A stretch of DNA of 64,000 nt from Bullera alba (Eukaryota > Basidiomycota > Tremellomycetes > Tremellales > Bulleraceae): positions 6,845,198 through 6,909,197 of the forward strand of contig BCIX01000001.1 in NCBI GenBank assembly GCA_001600095.1, in the 5' to 3' direction. Both the position numbers and the translations under genes were made by a program. Below, piece after piece: positions 23,127 through 35,650 of this stretch (position 1 is the stretch's first letter; each line of letters starts with the position of its first letter). Under the pieces are notes generated by a model. It saw only the letters and a list, made by a program, of their open reading frames with translations, searched no databases and was not told the DNA's origin.

Positions 23127-24853
23127 TCAGAACACTGTGCCGTCGCTGATGATATCGATAGGAGCTGCAGTCCCGTCAGTCCTGCTGGGCTTGTCATCAC
23201 GCCGGACTCACGTCCACCACCCGCCCGCTTCGCTTTCGCGATCTCCCTGCCACCCTTCCAGCTCGCAGCCTCCAAGACCTGAGCCAAAGCGAGGCCGTCT
23301 TTCTCTCCGAGGCCCAACTTCTTGTTCAGCTCGTCTCGCAGCATGTCCCTGGTGACCAGTAAGCACTTCATCGAGAACTTGCATAGGCCACAAGGATACT
23401 CACAGCGTGACGATGATCAGTGCTCTCCACTCAACGATGGCAGGGTGCGATGGAGGAAGGACGGGAGGCGCATCCTCGCCGTTGGGATAGGCGTTAGGTC
23501 CAAGTGTTTCGGGCTTGATGGCGATCAAGTCCAAATCGACAAGTAATCCTCCGTTTCGGTACTGTTCACAGTGTCTCGTCAGCCAATGCGGACCCTTAGC
23601 AGATCAGACTGAGTCGACGTCACATACCTCTGGCAAGCCGGTCTGGCCCCTGCCCTTGTCCACCTTCCACCCGGCAACATTCTCGATCGGCTCGATTAGC
23701 GAGTAGCACATCCACTGGGTGAGTTTGTGGAAGGGCACGAGGCTGTCGCCCTCAGTCCTCTCTTTGCCCGATGCAGCCAGTGCCTTGTCGAGAGATGGGC
23801 ACGGCCAAACGTCGCCAAGAGCCAACTCAGGATAAGATGACAGCGTGGTCCGGGGCGGCCAGATTGGCAAGATGAGCTCGAAGAGGGTAGTCCAGAATAC
23901 CTCCAGGGACAGGGAGGAGTTGTTATCCTTTCCAAGGGATTTCTGGAAATAGTCTGACATCGCTCAGCACCAGTCGTCGAACATCACTCACCCAGCATAT
24001 CACCAGGTCGGCCAGATGCACAGAGATCCGAGCGAGACTCAATAGCGGAGCCCAATTGAATGAGCAGACTACAACGGCCTTCCAGACCAGCCATTGGGTT
24101 GCTCTTGTCAACCTGGAAATGCTCGGCCATCTTTCCCACCGTCAAAGCTTTCAACCCAGCAGCTGATACAGGGGTCAGTGAGATCCCCACTAATATCGAG
24201 TGTATACTCACCGTCCACTTGTAGAGGGTTGGCTTTGTCACTCGAGAAGACGCCACTGAGGAACATGTGCCAGCTGGCCACGGCCAATCCCTCGCTTCGT
24301 CCGCCTTGCCAGACGACCTCTCCTCCTTCCTTCTCGGTATATGACCAGTCCGGTCCGGCTCCAGCATCTAGTAGAACCGAGACGATGTACAGATCGATCA
24401 AACGGCTCGCGCGTTGCAGTGAATCCTTGGGGAAAGCGGGGTTGCAGAACAGCATTTCAATTCGGTCTCGCCCAGGAGTGATGAAGTGGTTCTTGCGGCC
24501 GTGTGCTGCAAGTAAGTGAGTCTACTGCTGCCCCTCACATCGAGATACACCTACGCGGTATCTGGAAGCTAGTCAGCGATGCTCAAGTAGAGACAACTAG
24601 CCACTCACCTTGGCATATTCCGTTCCGAAGTCTCGCTGTATAGTGGGTCAGCTGTGCGAACAGTATGAAATGCTGAGAGGAAACTCACCTCGATCAACTT
24701 GGCGCAGAAGTCAACGACTTGCGGCAGCTTCTTCTCATTCCATGTCCAGTGATCCAGCTTGCCTTCCAACGCTAGGTCGTATACTTGAGCCGAGCGATCA
24801 CGGACCGCTCCCAACGACCGGAGATACGCGACCACAGGCGGTGTAGTCGACAT
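23127..24853 (-). CDS. URC4: Uracil catabolism protein 4 (Urc4/Urg3, DUF1688)
   Basis: DUF1688 protein of the fungal URC pathway, which degrades uracil by a route distinct from the reductive pathway; the reaction of Urc4 itself is not settled. It begins MSTTPPVVAYLRSLGAVRDR, then VYDLALEGKLDHWTWNEKKL and VVDFCAKLI. After an intron it continues RDFGTEYAKIPPHGR, SRLIDLYIVSVLLDAGAGPDW, VASWHMFLSGVFSSD, NPMAGLEGRCSLLIQLG, the WPCPSL segment, LVPFHKLTQWMCYSLIEP and NGGLLVDL, and closes PPIDIISDGTVF, the usual family C-terminus. Many short introns. Full-length by comparison with the family. No other URC gene lies in the window. Confidence 0.9.
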
Positions 24854-27786
24854 TGCGGGGTTTCGTGACAGGTAGCTAGCACTCAGAATATAGTCAGGGC
24901 GTGGATATTGAGCTTGCTATACGTATCGCACTGGTGAGCAGTAGTTGGCAGCTCGGATCAGCACCAAGATCAAGAGGTGCGAGTTGCCTGCACGCACGCA
25001 GCGTTGGATGCCCGATCAGACCGGCGCGATAAGATACCGGCGGAACCAGTTACGTAAACCCCACTGCTTCCCGACAGTAGGCCTGCTGGACAGTGCTGGA
25101 CGTTCTGGCTGGGGGGAGCCTAGCTTGGACAATTCAAGTTAGGCAAATGCTTCTGGAATCCTCAACGCCCTCGCCAAACCAATCGCCGACCCTTGGCCGA
25201 CCCTTACCGGACGCGACTTGGACGCGACTGAGTAGCGCTGGTCATTGGCTGGCGATGTTGTCACTCTCGATGGCTGAACGTACTGAACAGTGTGAACACT
25301 GACAGACGTCAACAGACTCGACTTCTCTCGACTTGCAAGTTGGATTCCTCCTACTCGAATGACAATATCGTGCCAGATCACCGAGCCACGCTGATGCTCT
25401 GCTGATGATCTGCTGGGGCTCTATTATACTGACAGCTGCCCAGAGCTGACCATATCGCCGTCATTGAGCGAGTTTGTCCCTCGCTGAGCTTCCGCCCGTC
25501 GCCCCCGAACAGGCTGACCGACACGAATCCTACAACAGAGGCTGCTACACGGTCTATGCTCGTTTGTCTTCGCCTCTGCTCGTTTCTCCAAGGCTTCAAG
25601 TCTCGAAACTCCTCAATAGCAATGCTGACAAGGACAAGGTCCGATGGCAGGGGGTCACACATCCGTGCCAGTCCGTGTCAGAGACGCCGTTAAGCGAGAC
25701 TGTACCACTGCACGTTGTGTATGTCTTGCATGATCTCTTTGTTCTCCGGCAATGAGCTTAAACCTGCTTGGACGAGCTGGGCCTCCATCGGCCGGTTCCA
25801 ACGTTTCAACGATCAACGATCAACGATCGGCCCTCATCATGCTAACGGCTGACCGTCCAGGCGTTCAGGAGCATCGACTTTCGAGCCTGCTACAGCTGGA
25901 GAAAGCTGGAGTTGCAAGCTGTTGCAAGAGGTTGCATGCAAGCGACATTGCGGAAGATTTATGCGGGTCTTCAGCTGGCTGAAGCGAAGTATTGGGGCGG
26001 CAATCCCCGCTGAAGCCAAATCGGCAGTTCCTGAGCGCTCCGATTGAATCTGACGCGGCACGGCTCGGCAAACGTCTAGCCCGCCTGGCCCGTTCTGGAT
26101 TGCGCTAGAACGCATTTGTATTTCGTCTTCTTTCTCACGCAGAGCAAGTGACAACACGCATGCGAGATTAAGAAGGTTTGAGGTAAGCTGTGCGCGACTT
26201 TGTGAGCAAGTGGTTGGACGTATGAGCAGATTTCGAGTCCAACACGCCTGGTTTGGATGCACAAACAGTAAACACTTGCTCTGAGTCTGCAGCACACGTT
26301 TGCGATGAGCGACTTGGTAATTTGCAGTGACGTTCGATCTTGTGATGCTACCCCGGATCGGCATCTGGGCGAACTGCGTCATGAAATGTCGACTCGAATG
26401 AGCTCGAAGGAGGTTACCAAAGATTTACCCCAGATTACGTCTTATGGTTGGGCCAACATCCAAGGCGTGAGAGCAGAGGGTCAATTTGCAGTACTCGTGT
26501 CAAGAGCCGATTGGGGGTTTCATTTCGTAAAAAAACGTGTGATGGCAACGAGTCAGAAAGTCAAGCTCGCAATGTCCATGGTCGAAATCGCCGCGACTAC
26601 GTTGAACTCGTCGTCGACGCTGTCCCAAACTTGAACATACCCCTCGATCACTCTTCTGTGCATAGCACCAACCATACTTGTGAGTAATCGAGTGACTGCC
26701 CCCAAACGTCCCATTCTTCGAAACCAACCGACCCAGGAATCTCGGGATCAAGGTGAAACGTGTGCTACTTTGGCCGCGTCCGCCCGGGTTCAACTAAGAG
26801 GCGACTTTTCGAGTACAGGGTCGTTGGTGCATTGGGACGTTTCAATCACGACCGTGCTTGTGGAAGGACAACTTGGAGCCGGTTGTGTGTGCATGGAAGC
26901 GAGCAGCAACAGTGTGGATAGAGAATATTTGGGGCAAGGAGCATATCACGCCATAAAGAAGAACGAAAAGGACATTCGTTCGAACCGGTTCTCCCTTTCA
27001 GCGACCTTTGCGGTACCCATTGTTCACTTTCCAACTGCTTCTACTCGGTCGCTCCTCCACCGTCGGATACAGTCAAGCTGACCACCGACATTTGTCTATC
27101 AGATCACGACCTTTAGTCCGACTCACTTCACCCACTTGTCGCTTCACCTGTTTACCTTTCGGCCGACACAATTCTATCGATTCGTTCTGACCGGAGCTAG
27201 GACATTCTAGGCAGCCTACTGCTCCTTTCCTTTCTCGACTTCCCTCTATCAGCCTGGAACAGCTTTGTCCATCCAAACGGCCTTCCAGCGCAAACATCAC
27301 TTTCGGACTCGCTCCTTTGACCAGTCCTCCCGCTCGGGCAGACTTTGCACGTTTTGACAGCGAGCACGTCAAGATATACCAATTCGACTTGGCGATAGTC
27401 CACCACTACAAAGGGTCATAGGAGAGGAAACACGTTGGAGAGTCCGTTCCATCCCGAACACCCACATTTGGAGTACCAGAACATTCGGAGAGTCCTTGCG
27501 GAGTGCAGTCGAAACGGTTTCCCACCCAACAATCTCTCACCAGGGTGGATCTCGACTCTGCGACACGTTACAAGGCCTTGAGACAGAGTTTCAACCGAGC
27601 TCCGACTTGCATCAACCGCAGAAAGTAGAGGTCGACTCCGCTCCGTCGGGCTTTCACCCCGATCGAAGAGATATATAAGTCGGAGAGCGTGGAAGGCCAA
27701 CAGAGTCTTTCTGAGTAAGTCTCGCTTTACATTCCCATTCCCCTCCCTTCGTAAAAAGGTTGTTCAACAACAAGCTGATCTTCGAC
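24854..27786. other. 2.9-kb gene-free divergent region, URC4 / Ecl1-type gene
   Basis: No supported gene. Several 60-180 codon frames occur (for example 25837-26382 minus, 26305-26634 plus), but they overlap one another and lack domains or consistent splicing. Visible items are a CAACGAT triplicate at 25807-25827, TCGGAGAG-like words near 27437, 27487 and 27683, and a TATA box near 27672. It probably holds long upstream control or leader sequence for the Ecl1-type gene. Confidence 0.4.
27672..27679 (+). promoter_or_regulatory. TATA box of Ecl1-type gene
   Basis: TATATAAG lies 115 bp upstream of the ATG at 27787 in an otherwise mixed context. A GTAAGT at 27715 and a CAG at 27796-27798 could bound a 5' intron that would remove the first ATG and move the start to MFEEDYERCFIC at 27851. 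Confidence 0.5.
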
Positions 27787-29448
27787 ATGCCCGTTCAGTC
27801 ACTTCAACAATCCGCTCAGCCTTCGCCTCTGCGTCGACACCTGTCAATCATGTTCGAGGAAGACTACGAGCGATGCTTCATTTGCCAGCAACCATGCAAA
27901 GGGTGAGTGATAGAAATCCAGCTGGCGAAACATCGTGAAACGTACTGACGTAATTGTGATAGTCTCTACTGCTCGTCAGAGTGCAGACTGCAGGACAAGG
28001 GCACACCCTCACCAGCCGTTAAAGCTGGTATCAACGGGGTCCGACTTACATCGCAAATACCAATGTCACTCAGTCCCCTACTTCGACCAATAAACCATCA
28101 CCAGATAGGCCCATCGCCTCGAATGCCCGCCATCCACGCAGATTCATCTTCGGAATCTTCAATATCTTCGTCACCAATACAATCCCCAGCGACGAATCCT
28201 TCTCGATCAAACTCACCCCGAAAGGACAACTTTGATCTCCCTCCACCAGCTTACGCTCACCACGGCCCTGTGAGCCAGTCGTTCGCCTTCTCCGGATCGA
28301 TACCGGTCAAGATCCCACCTCTTGTACCCAGAGCATCGCCAGTACCCAGCCACCACGTCGGCTCACATTCAAACGCACCAGCATCGAACAGCTCGACCGT
28401 CTTCCCCGCTGGTGGCTCGATAGACACCCTGCGGTACGCTCGAAAGTCTGGACTCATCAACAGTGTCACCTCGCCCAATGCCCTTCTACCGCGATGTGCA
28501 TGCGGCCGAGCCGCGGGACACAGCCACGCTCGAGCTACGTCGAAAGAGCGAGGAAATGCTTCGAATGCTCTAGACTCTGGTTTCTCGCACCTCGCCCTCG
28601 GTCCTTCTGTCACCTCTCACGAGCCTCAGAGGATCGGTCGAATCGTCTCCGATTCAGCAGCGTCGCCAACCAGAACCAGAGGTCGGGACATCGCCTCTAC
28701 TAGCCACAACACCCCTCAGTTCCCCCCTTCCAACCTGAGTGGATCGCTCCTATCCCGTTCGAGGTCGGATCCAATCCCGCCTTCTCCCAAGGGTCAATCC
28801 GCCAACGTGATCGCACCGATCGCACACAAGCCAAGTCGCGCGGACAGAGGAGTGGACGCCAGACGAGCGTCGCATGCTGCTTTCGAAAATGGCAACTTTG
28901 CCACCTTGGACGCCGAGGCCTCGACTTCGTTTTCCGTTGGCTCGCCACGACGGGGTAGGAGTAGGGAGAAGCAGGCTCACCAACTGGACGACACGCAACC
29001 CGGCCTACTCAACCATCCACCCGATCGTGAACACCCACCATCTCGCTCTCGACCCAGAAAGACGTCTCGACGCAGGTCTGACGAGGAGAGGGAGAGAGAA
29101 CGAGAGCGGGAGAGGCAAAGGGAACGAGAGGTGCTCAATGTCGAACCACCCCAAATCATGCCATCGTGGTCCAGGCGAGCGTCGACTCAGGACGATATTC
29201 ACCACCACCAAGCATCAACTGGTGCCGGTGTCGTCCCGCTCAACCGCAAGTTCAACGGTAGCGGTGCTGTTGCCGGAGTCAACGGTGAGGCCAGGATATC
29301 GCCCGGCTCGACTCCCGCCAACGAGAAGGAGTACGATGAAGCCGATCAGAGGAGGAAAGAGGAAATGAAGCGAGCGAGCGATGAGCTAGGCGCGGTTTAC
29401 GGTCTGGCTGCGGGCGCGACACACCAAAAGTCAATCGGAGGTCAATAA
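27787..29448 (+). CDS. Ecl1-type zinc-binding life-span regulatory protein
   Basis: Exon 27787-27902, then exon 27963-29448. The N-terminus holds the Ecl1 zinc motif split by the intron: RCFICQQPCKG then LYCSSECRLQD, giving a C-x2-C ... C-x3-C set. The Ecl1 family (PF12855) are short proteins that extend chronological life span and respond to starvation in fission yeast. Here the motif heads a much longer product of about 533 residues, a layout common in filamentous fungi and basidiomycetes. The remainder is disordered and rich in Ser/Pro/Arg/His, with a second cysteine cluster (LLPRCACGRAAGHSHARA), an RE-repeat (EERERERERERQREREV) and a charged C-terminal helix (DEADQRRKEEMKRASDELG). The start could instead be the downstream ATG at 27851 if the leader is spliced. 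Confidence 0.8.
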
Positions 29449-29893
29449 CACGAGGAAGGAGTGTCGAAGCTCAACAAATACACGATTCCCAGCATCACAC
29501 ACGGCTCCGGCAAGGACGACCGTCAAAAAGTCTGATTGACAAACATTCACCACTTTGCATAAAAACGTAGAACTCGGACAACGTAGAGACAGCTTAGGAG
29601 GGTCGTGGACCCTGTGGGACAGTTCTCGGTCTGAGAGTCTCCAGCATGGACATAAACATCAGTGTTTCGCATATAAAAACAAAACTACATCAAGCATTTC
29701 TCACAAACGTGTCACATATCACACAAACCTCATTCTTCATTATGCATTAGGTCCAACGGGTGATCACGATGACTGAGCAGCTTTCGAGCACGAATTGGCT
29801 AGACGGGCAGTACTGCTGATTCATACACTAATATACAGCGGTGATACAAGGGTGGTGTCTGAAGCAACCAAGCCTATCGACATGGCCTGTTGA
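29449..29893. terminator. Convergent 3' region, Ecl1-type gene / TSR3
   Basis: About 445 bp between two convergent genes. It is AT-rich in the middle (CATATAAAAACAAAACTACATC near 29668-29690), fitting 3' UTR and polyadenylation sequence for both. No coding segment is seen. Confidence 0.4.
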
Positions 29894-31182
29894 TCAAGCA
29901 TTCAAATTCGTCTTCTCCACACCTGCAATGAGGGTTTCCACATCATCGACTTCGGCCTCGCTATCGTCTTCTTCGGGGTGGTCGTCCCAGCCCCCGCCCG
30001 CGTGATTCGGGTTTGCTCTTAACAAATCCCCATCATCCCACTCTGCCTCTATATCAAGATTCAGTCAGCTGCTGCTGGGCCAGGTCTGGCTGGTGGAACC
30101 CACCTTTGCGTTCTCTGTTCGCCCGGTTGTCCGCTTCCATCTCCACCTGAAGCGTCTCCTGCATTGCCTCGACCTCTTCGTGGGTGGTACACGTCCGATA
30201 CCGCTCGATCAAGTGGCCATTCATTTTATAAAACGAATGTCCCCATGAGAACTTTGATAATCTAGAAGTCTCACATCAGCATGGAGTCCGGTTCAGAGTC
30301 TGGGGTCACTCACAACAACTCCGCCCATTCAGGATGACCCGTTATGTAGAACCCGGCAGCCAGAGCCTCAACGCAATTCAGCCGCCATGGCTTTCCGTAG
30401 TTGACGGGATTTGTGGCGATCAAGAACGGCACTGCAGGTTTTGTCAGTCTGCATCTCACACTGGACAGTTGACTGCCACTCACGTAGCCTCTCGTGAGGA
30501 CCTTTGATCTTGTTGAACGGCACCTCATCTAGCCTCGCCCAACTGCACTCCACTACCGCCAGTCCGCTGATCTGAACTACCTCATCGTCACATGGAGCAA
30601 TAGGTTTCTTGCCCTTAGGTCTGAAGAGAGATCCGCATCAGCTTGTCTTTGGGCAGGTCAATCATGAAACCACTCACGTCAAGACTACACCTCTGAAACG
30701 CTGTCCTACGCGCATGCTCGTTACGAGTCGGTGTCTAGCCAGTTTCTTCCCTGAACACCGCTTGGGATCGCAATGATCAAAATCCCACATGGCCACTGGG
30801 ACTGCTATACTGATCTCCTCTTCCTCCTCCTCGTCACCTGATTCGTCATCTTCTGCTCCTTCCTCCTCCGGACTGCCATCCGCACTTTCATCCTCGTCAC
30901 TTGCGGATCCAGAACCTGATGCGGAAGAGTCTATCTCTGACAGTCAAATCTACTCGTGCTATAGATGTAGGACGACTCACCATCCTCGTCATCGTCATCG
31001 CTGATGACGCTCACCGGCGGGATACCTTCCTGCTCCAATCTCTCCGCTGAGCGGGGTATCCGACCTCCACCACGTCCTCGCCCTGAAGCGCCGCCTCTCG
31101 CTGATGCCGCTACTCTTCCTCTTCCTCGACCTCTGCCCCTCGTTGGAGCAGGCGCGTTTTTGGCTTTCCCAGGCTTGCCCAT
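29894..31182 (-). CDS. TSR3: 18S rRNA aminocarboxypropyltransferase Tsr3
   Basis: SAM-dependent enzyme adding the acp group to the hypermodified pseudouridine of 18S rRNA late in 40S maturation, in the cytoplasm. The catalytic body is unmistakable: [95 protein letters not shown] and a coiled [14 protein letters not shown] tail, ending in an acidic region ([15 protein letters not shown]). Introns follow VVLT, HERLR, WAELL and RERK. Unusually, an N-terminal extension of about 130 residues precedes the core: an Arg-Gly block ([18 protein letters not shown]) followed by a long acidic stretch. The start at 31182 ([11 protein letters not shown]) is preferred over the longer open frame reaching 31332. 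Confidence 0.92.
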
Positions 31183-31522
31183 ATTGGACTCGGCTGACGA
31201 CGTTGTTGGCTGGACAGATTGAGCTTGGATGGAGCTTGCTATGGTGATCGCATTCAAGATCACATCAGTTAAGGTGATCGAGACATGATCTGAAACCCGA
31301 AACTTTTGCTTCCGTTTCTGAAACTCGGCCACGTGGATTGACGCGTAACGCGAGGCGACTGAACGGACAATTCATCAACAAATCCATGTCCATGGGTCCT
31401 CAGTCAGACCATACTTGAGTACGACTTCTGTACTGCTCCGTCATACCCTGCAGGCTTCCTGCCCAGCTCGATACGCTGGGAAGAAGCTCCGCCAGAGTTT
31501 GTGAAGCGACTGCACCATCGCA
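31183..31522. promoter_or_regulatory. Bidirectional promoter TSR3 / GCP3 with ACGCGT and CACGTG
   Basis: 340 bp between divergent start codons. CACGTG (an E-box) lies at 31330-31335 and ACGCGT (an MCB box) at 31341-31346, followed at once by a second ACGCG core. The motifs are read directly; factor binding is inferred. Confidence 0.5.
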
Positions 31523-34500
31523 ATGACCAGTCGAAGCCACACACCGGCAGCATCCTCGTCGTCTTCATCACGCAACCCTCTGGAGAGTCTGGTCATCTCC
31601 CTCGTGCCGTCTCTAGCACCCAGCAGAGACCGCAGAGACTCCAAAGATGGCAGTAGATCAGCCTCGAGGGCTAGTGGCAGGTCTGTCGCACTTCCAACAG
31701 CGGAGGAGGAGAGGGCTAAGAGGCACAAAGTGCGAGAGCTGGTGCAGTTGTGCGAGGAGATCCTGGACAGGTGAGCAGCTGTGACGAGTACGAGAGTGTG
31801 AGAGTATCTGACATAAATGCTCTCGACACAGTCAGGGAAGCTCCAAGTTGACTCTATCGCCTTCAGCACTGCCGGATGCTGCGAGAAGACTACTTGCCCA
31901 GTCGTCAAGCAGCTCTTCGAGCCGAATAGGGTCAAGACATAGTGCGCTTGGAGACCCGGAGTCATCGACCGACAAGGCTATGAGATTTGGAATTATATGG
32001 AACAAGCTGGAGAAGGGGGTGAGTCGCTCGAGCAGACGTGTGATCGGCCAAGGCATCCAGAGAGGGGATGGCAGCTGATCTCGAATTGCATGATAGAAAA
32101 CACTTGCGTCCCCGCTCCCGCACCTCCAGTTCCTGATGGCTTTATCGGAATACCAGGTGCCTCTAGCACTACCAAATGGATCTCGGACGCTGCCGGCCTC
32201 GCACAACCGGCAGACGACCATGGCGCCGCCCCCGCTTCCCGCCTCATCCTCGAGCAGCAGTCAGCAGACTGCAAGTTCCTCAAGACAGCCTCTGAATGTT
32301 AGACCAGCTTCCAACCTCCCTACTCCGCTACCTCCGCCAAATGTGCTTCCCGATTGGAAAGGAAAAGGAAAGAGTAGAGCGGAAGTACTCAGATTATGGC
32401 GGACATCGCAATGTAGGTCATACAAGGGGTACGTCTCGATAGAACGCTTATTGCAATCGGCATATATAGCTCGACCACCGTTTCCCGAGCACCTGCTACT
32501 TCGGGATACACTTTACCTGCTACAAGGCGTGGATGGCCGATATGTCCGTTTCGCACTCAGACCTCCGAAAGAGCAGAATCCATACTTGACGGAAGCTGGA
32601 AAGGCCGGCGAGGGAACAGGGTTCGCTTTAGGGAAAGATGGAGGCGCGGGACTCATCGAGGATGGGGAAGAGGGAGATGTCATTGGAATAGACATTGTCG
32701 CGGACGAGGTCGCGGTGAGTCGGTATTTACGCCTGTTTGGATGGCCAGGAGATCGCTGATCTTGGATCGCAGGACGGGTACATCTCCAAGCCTACTCGGA
32801 CGTTGTTGGTGCAGATCTCCGAAATGGGAATGCTGTATCGACAAGTCACGACTTTCATCGATTCCCGCGAGGCTGGTATTAGTAAAGGCGGCATGACGGA
32901 GCAGGTGAGTAGAGGCGTAATGAAATGCGCGATTTCTGATCAAGCATGGACTTAGAGTCTATGTCATTTTCTACATCACGAGCTCTCGGAGTGTCACCGA
33001 TTATTAGCCGTGCTGGAGTCGCAGATGACACTCTCTGCTCGTCCCGAGAACCAAATGTCCCAGGAGGATCCTGCCGAGTCATCGTCCGGCGGATTAACGT
33101 TGCTTCGACTCGGGCTATGGACGGAAGAGATGAGACTGAAGATGCGGTTAATGGCAGCAGTCGTCGAAGACGCAAAAGGTGCGCCTTTGGGTCCCAAATC
33201 CCCTTCATTGACTGACTTTCTCTGCGTAGTCGCCCACGGTGGTGCTTTGGTATCGAGGATTCATCAGCAAACAAATCACGGGGACCCTTTCGTGCGGACG
33301 TTCATGAATCGTATTCTGGAAGAGGTATGAGACAAAACCGCCCTATTTGGTATGTTGCTCATTCCTGTGCAGGTCTCCAAACCCTTCTTTGCGACGCTTC
33401 AACGATGGATCTTCTCGGGAGAATTGCATGACCCGTTTCAGGAGTTCTTTGTGCAGCTCAATCCGGAGATCTCGACTCGGGACGATAGGCAATCGCCGTA
33501 CCAGTCGGCCGATATGGGATTCGAGAGTGGCTTTGGAGGTGTCGGTGGAGGTGATGAGGCTCACAAGGTCTGGGAGAAGAAGTACGTCTTCGTCAAGGGC
33601 ATGGTACCGGGCTTTGTCAGCGAGGAGTTTGGCAGAAAGGTGAGTCTTGCACACCGAACTCGTAGTCCACGCTGATAACCCATGGATCAGATTTTCTCGA
33701 CAGGACGAGGACTCAACTTCATCCGGTATAGCTGCCACGATAGCGATTGGATACAAACGCAGGCCAAGCTGGCAAACGCTGGTCGAGCACTCAAGTACAG
33801 CGATCTGTCGGGTTTGGAACGATCTATCGACGTTGCATACTCGATAGCAAGTCAAAGACTGTTGGAGGTCTTCTTTGACAAGTTTATGCTGCTGGATCAT
33901 CTGAAAGCGCTCAAGTCGTACCTCATGCTCGGTGCCGGCGACTTTGCGGAACTCCTCTTAGAAGCTATAAGGTGAGTCATGAGCCTCATGGCTTGTACTC
34001 GCTTCATGCTGACGATCTCAGTCCACGATTGGGCAAACCCGCCATCAGCTTGTATCGCCATCACCTGACGTCTGACCTGGAGACAGCCATCAGAGGCTCA
34101 AACGCGCAGTACGACTCTCCAGACGTGCTTAGAAGGCTAGACGCCAGGATCCTGGAGTACTCACATGGCGAGATCGGCTGGGATTGCTTCGCCCTAGAAT
34201 ACAAAGTGGAAGCTCCGCTCAACGCCGTTCTGGACACCAAGGCGATGATTGGCTACGATAAGGTGTTCCGTCATCTCTGGAGGTTGAAACGGGTGGAATC
34301 GACTCTGACCAAGGGCTGGATGAGAGTGACTTGCCAATCGAAGTTGTTTGAGAAGATCTCAAGTGAGTTCACTGCGCAGTCTGAGGGCACAGAGTCTGAC
34401 CTGGTCTTAGATGTCAAGGCAGATTGGCACCACTGCCGGATTGTCCAGGCGGAGATGGTCCATTTCATCCGCCAGATACAGGCGTACTGCCAACTGGAAG

Positions 34501-35177
34501 TCATCGAGTGCTCGTGGGAATCGATGATGCAGTACATGAGCAAACGGGAGGGAGATATGGACGCCTTGATACAGGCTCATCGGGCGTATATCGATCGAAT
34601 AGTGAGAAAGATCTTGCTCCTGGGTAGCTCAAAGAGCGACAAGGAGGTGAGTCGTCGATTCTCCTTCCAAGGAAGAAGCATGATATTGATCCGGATATTG
34701 CTAGGACACACTTCTCAACCACGTCAGAGCCGCCTTGACATCGACACTCCAGTTCAAGGATGCGACAGTGAGTATCCCGACGAGTCCTCAAGCAGGTGGT
34801 ACTGACGCGGTCTTCTTAGGATGAGCTATACGCATGGTCACTTGGCGAGGCAACTAGGCTAGACCGTGAGAGGGACGAGGAGAGGGTGAGCTCATAAGAT
34901 CCTCCGATAAGCCCGAGCTGACCTTCCTTAGGGCTTATACACCGCCAACCCATCGTCGGAGGCCGACGACATGGCGAAATCCCTCTCTCAGCTACGGTCT
35001 ATCCGGGTTAGGATCAGGACCTGCTCGATCGAGTTTCAACAGCACGTTGTGACATTCTGTCAATTGACGGGGACTCATCCCGACCTCGATATCAGGTTCC
35101 TGGGGATCCGTATCGCCTTCAACGGGCACTACGAGCTAAAGAAACCGAAGAAGTCTAGTAAATCGGTGAGGGGATAA
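31523..35177 (+). CDS. Gamma-tubulin complex component 3 (GCP3/Spc98/Alp6)
   Basis: Subunit of the gamma-tubulin complex that nucleates microtubules at the spindle pole body. It starts MTSRSHTPAASSSSSSRNPL, then has a Ser/Pro-rich linker. The N-terminal GRIP1 module follows (LLRDTLYLLQGVDGRYVRF, DGYISKPTRTLL, GGALVSRIHQQTNHGDPFVR, FFATLQRWIFSGELHDPFQE, KKYVFVKGMVPGFVSEEFG, ISTGRGLNF-like IFSTGRGLNFIRYSC). GRIP2, the gamma-tubulin-binding half, comes next (LEVFFDKFMLLDHLKALKSY, WDCFALEYKVEAPLNAVL, MIGYDKVFRHLWRLKRVE, MVHFIRQIQAYCQLEVIECS) and it ends LGIRIAFNGHYELKKPKK. The 'GDPFVR' and 'RWIFSGEL' wording favours GCP3 over GCP2. More than ten short introns. Complete. Confidence 0.9.
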
Positions 35178-35650
35178 GAAGGTGGTGTAATGGACGTCAT
35201 CAAGGCGGTCTCGCATCTCGTACAGCATCATGTTCCATATCTGGGAGATAAGGATGTACTGCTGCTGCGAGGAACATCGATTACATAGGCGTCATGCGGT
35301 ATAGATGTTTCGCGCTATGAGATTCGTGCGTTATAGCAGCACCAATCTATGGATCAAGAAGCTCAGTCGAGACCAAGCTGATCCTGCAAATGGCGATATC
35401 GTCAAGCGTCCAGACTCCCGAGAGAGCAGGACCCTTTGACGACTGGGATTTGCTCTTCCGATGGCTGCGACATCGACGACGTGGTAATGTGTCGTAAATG
35501 TGTCTGAGCTCGGGTGTGGTAGGATGAAGGGGGAGAGGGGATTTTGCGCGAATTAGTGACACTGCTCAGCGGTGGTCAGTTGTGTTACCCGCAGATATGG
35601 ACTAGCTCCTTCTGGACCTGGGGGAGCCACGCAGCTAGGCATACATCACC
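35178..35650. terminator. Convergent 3' region, GCP3 / BPL1
   Basis: About 470 bp between convergent genes. No supported gene, only short frames with no features. Presumed 3' UTRs. Confidence 0.35.

Noticed and set aside
26305..26634. 109-codon plus frame in the URC4/Ecl1 interval
   Set aside because: No domain, no splice support, overlapped by equally long frames on the other strand.
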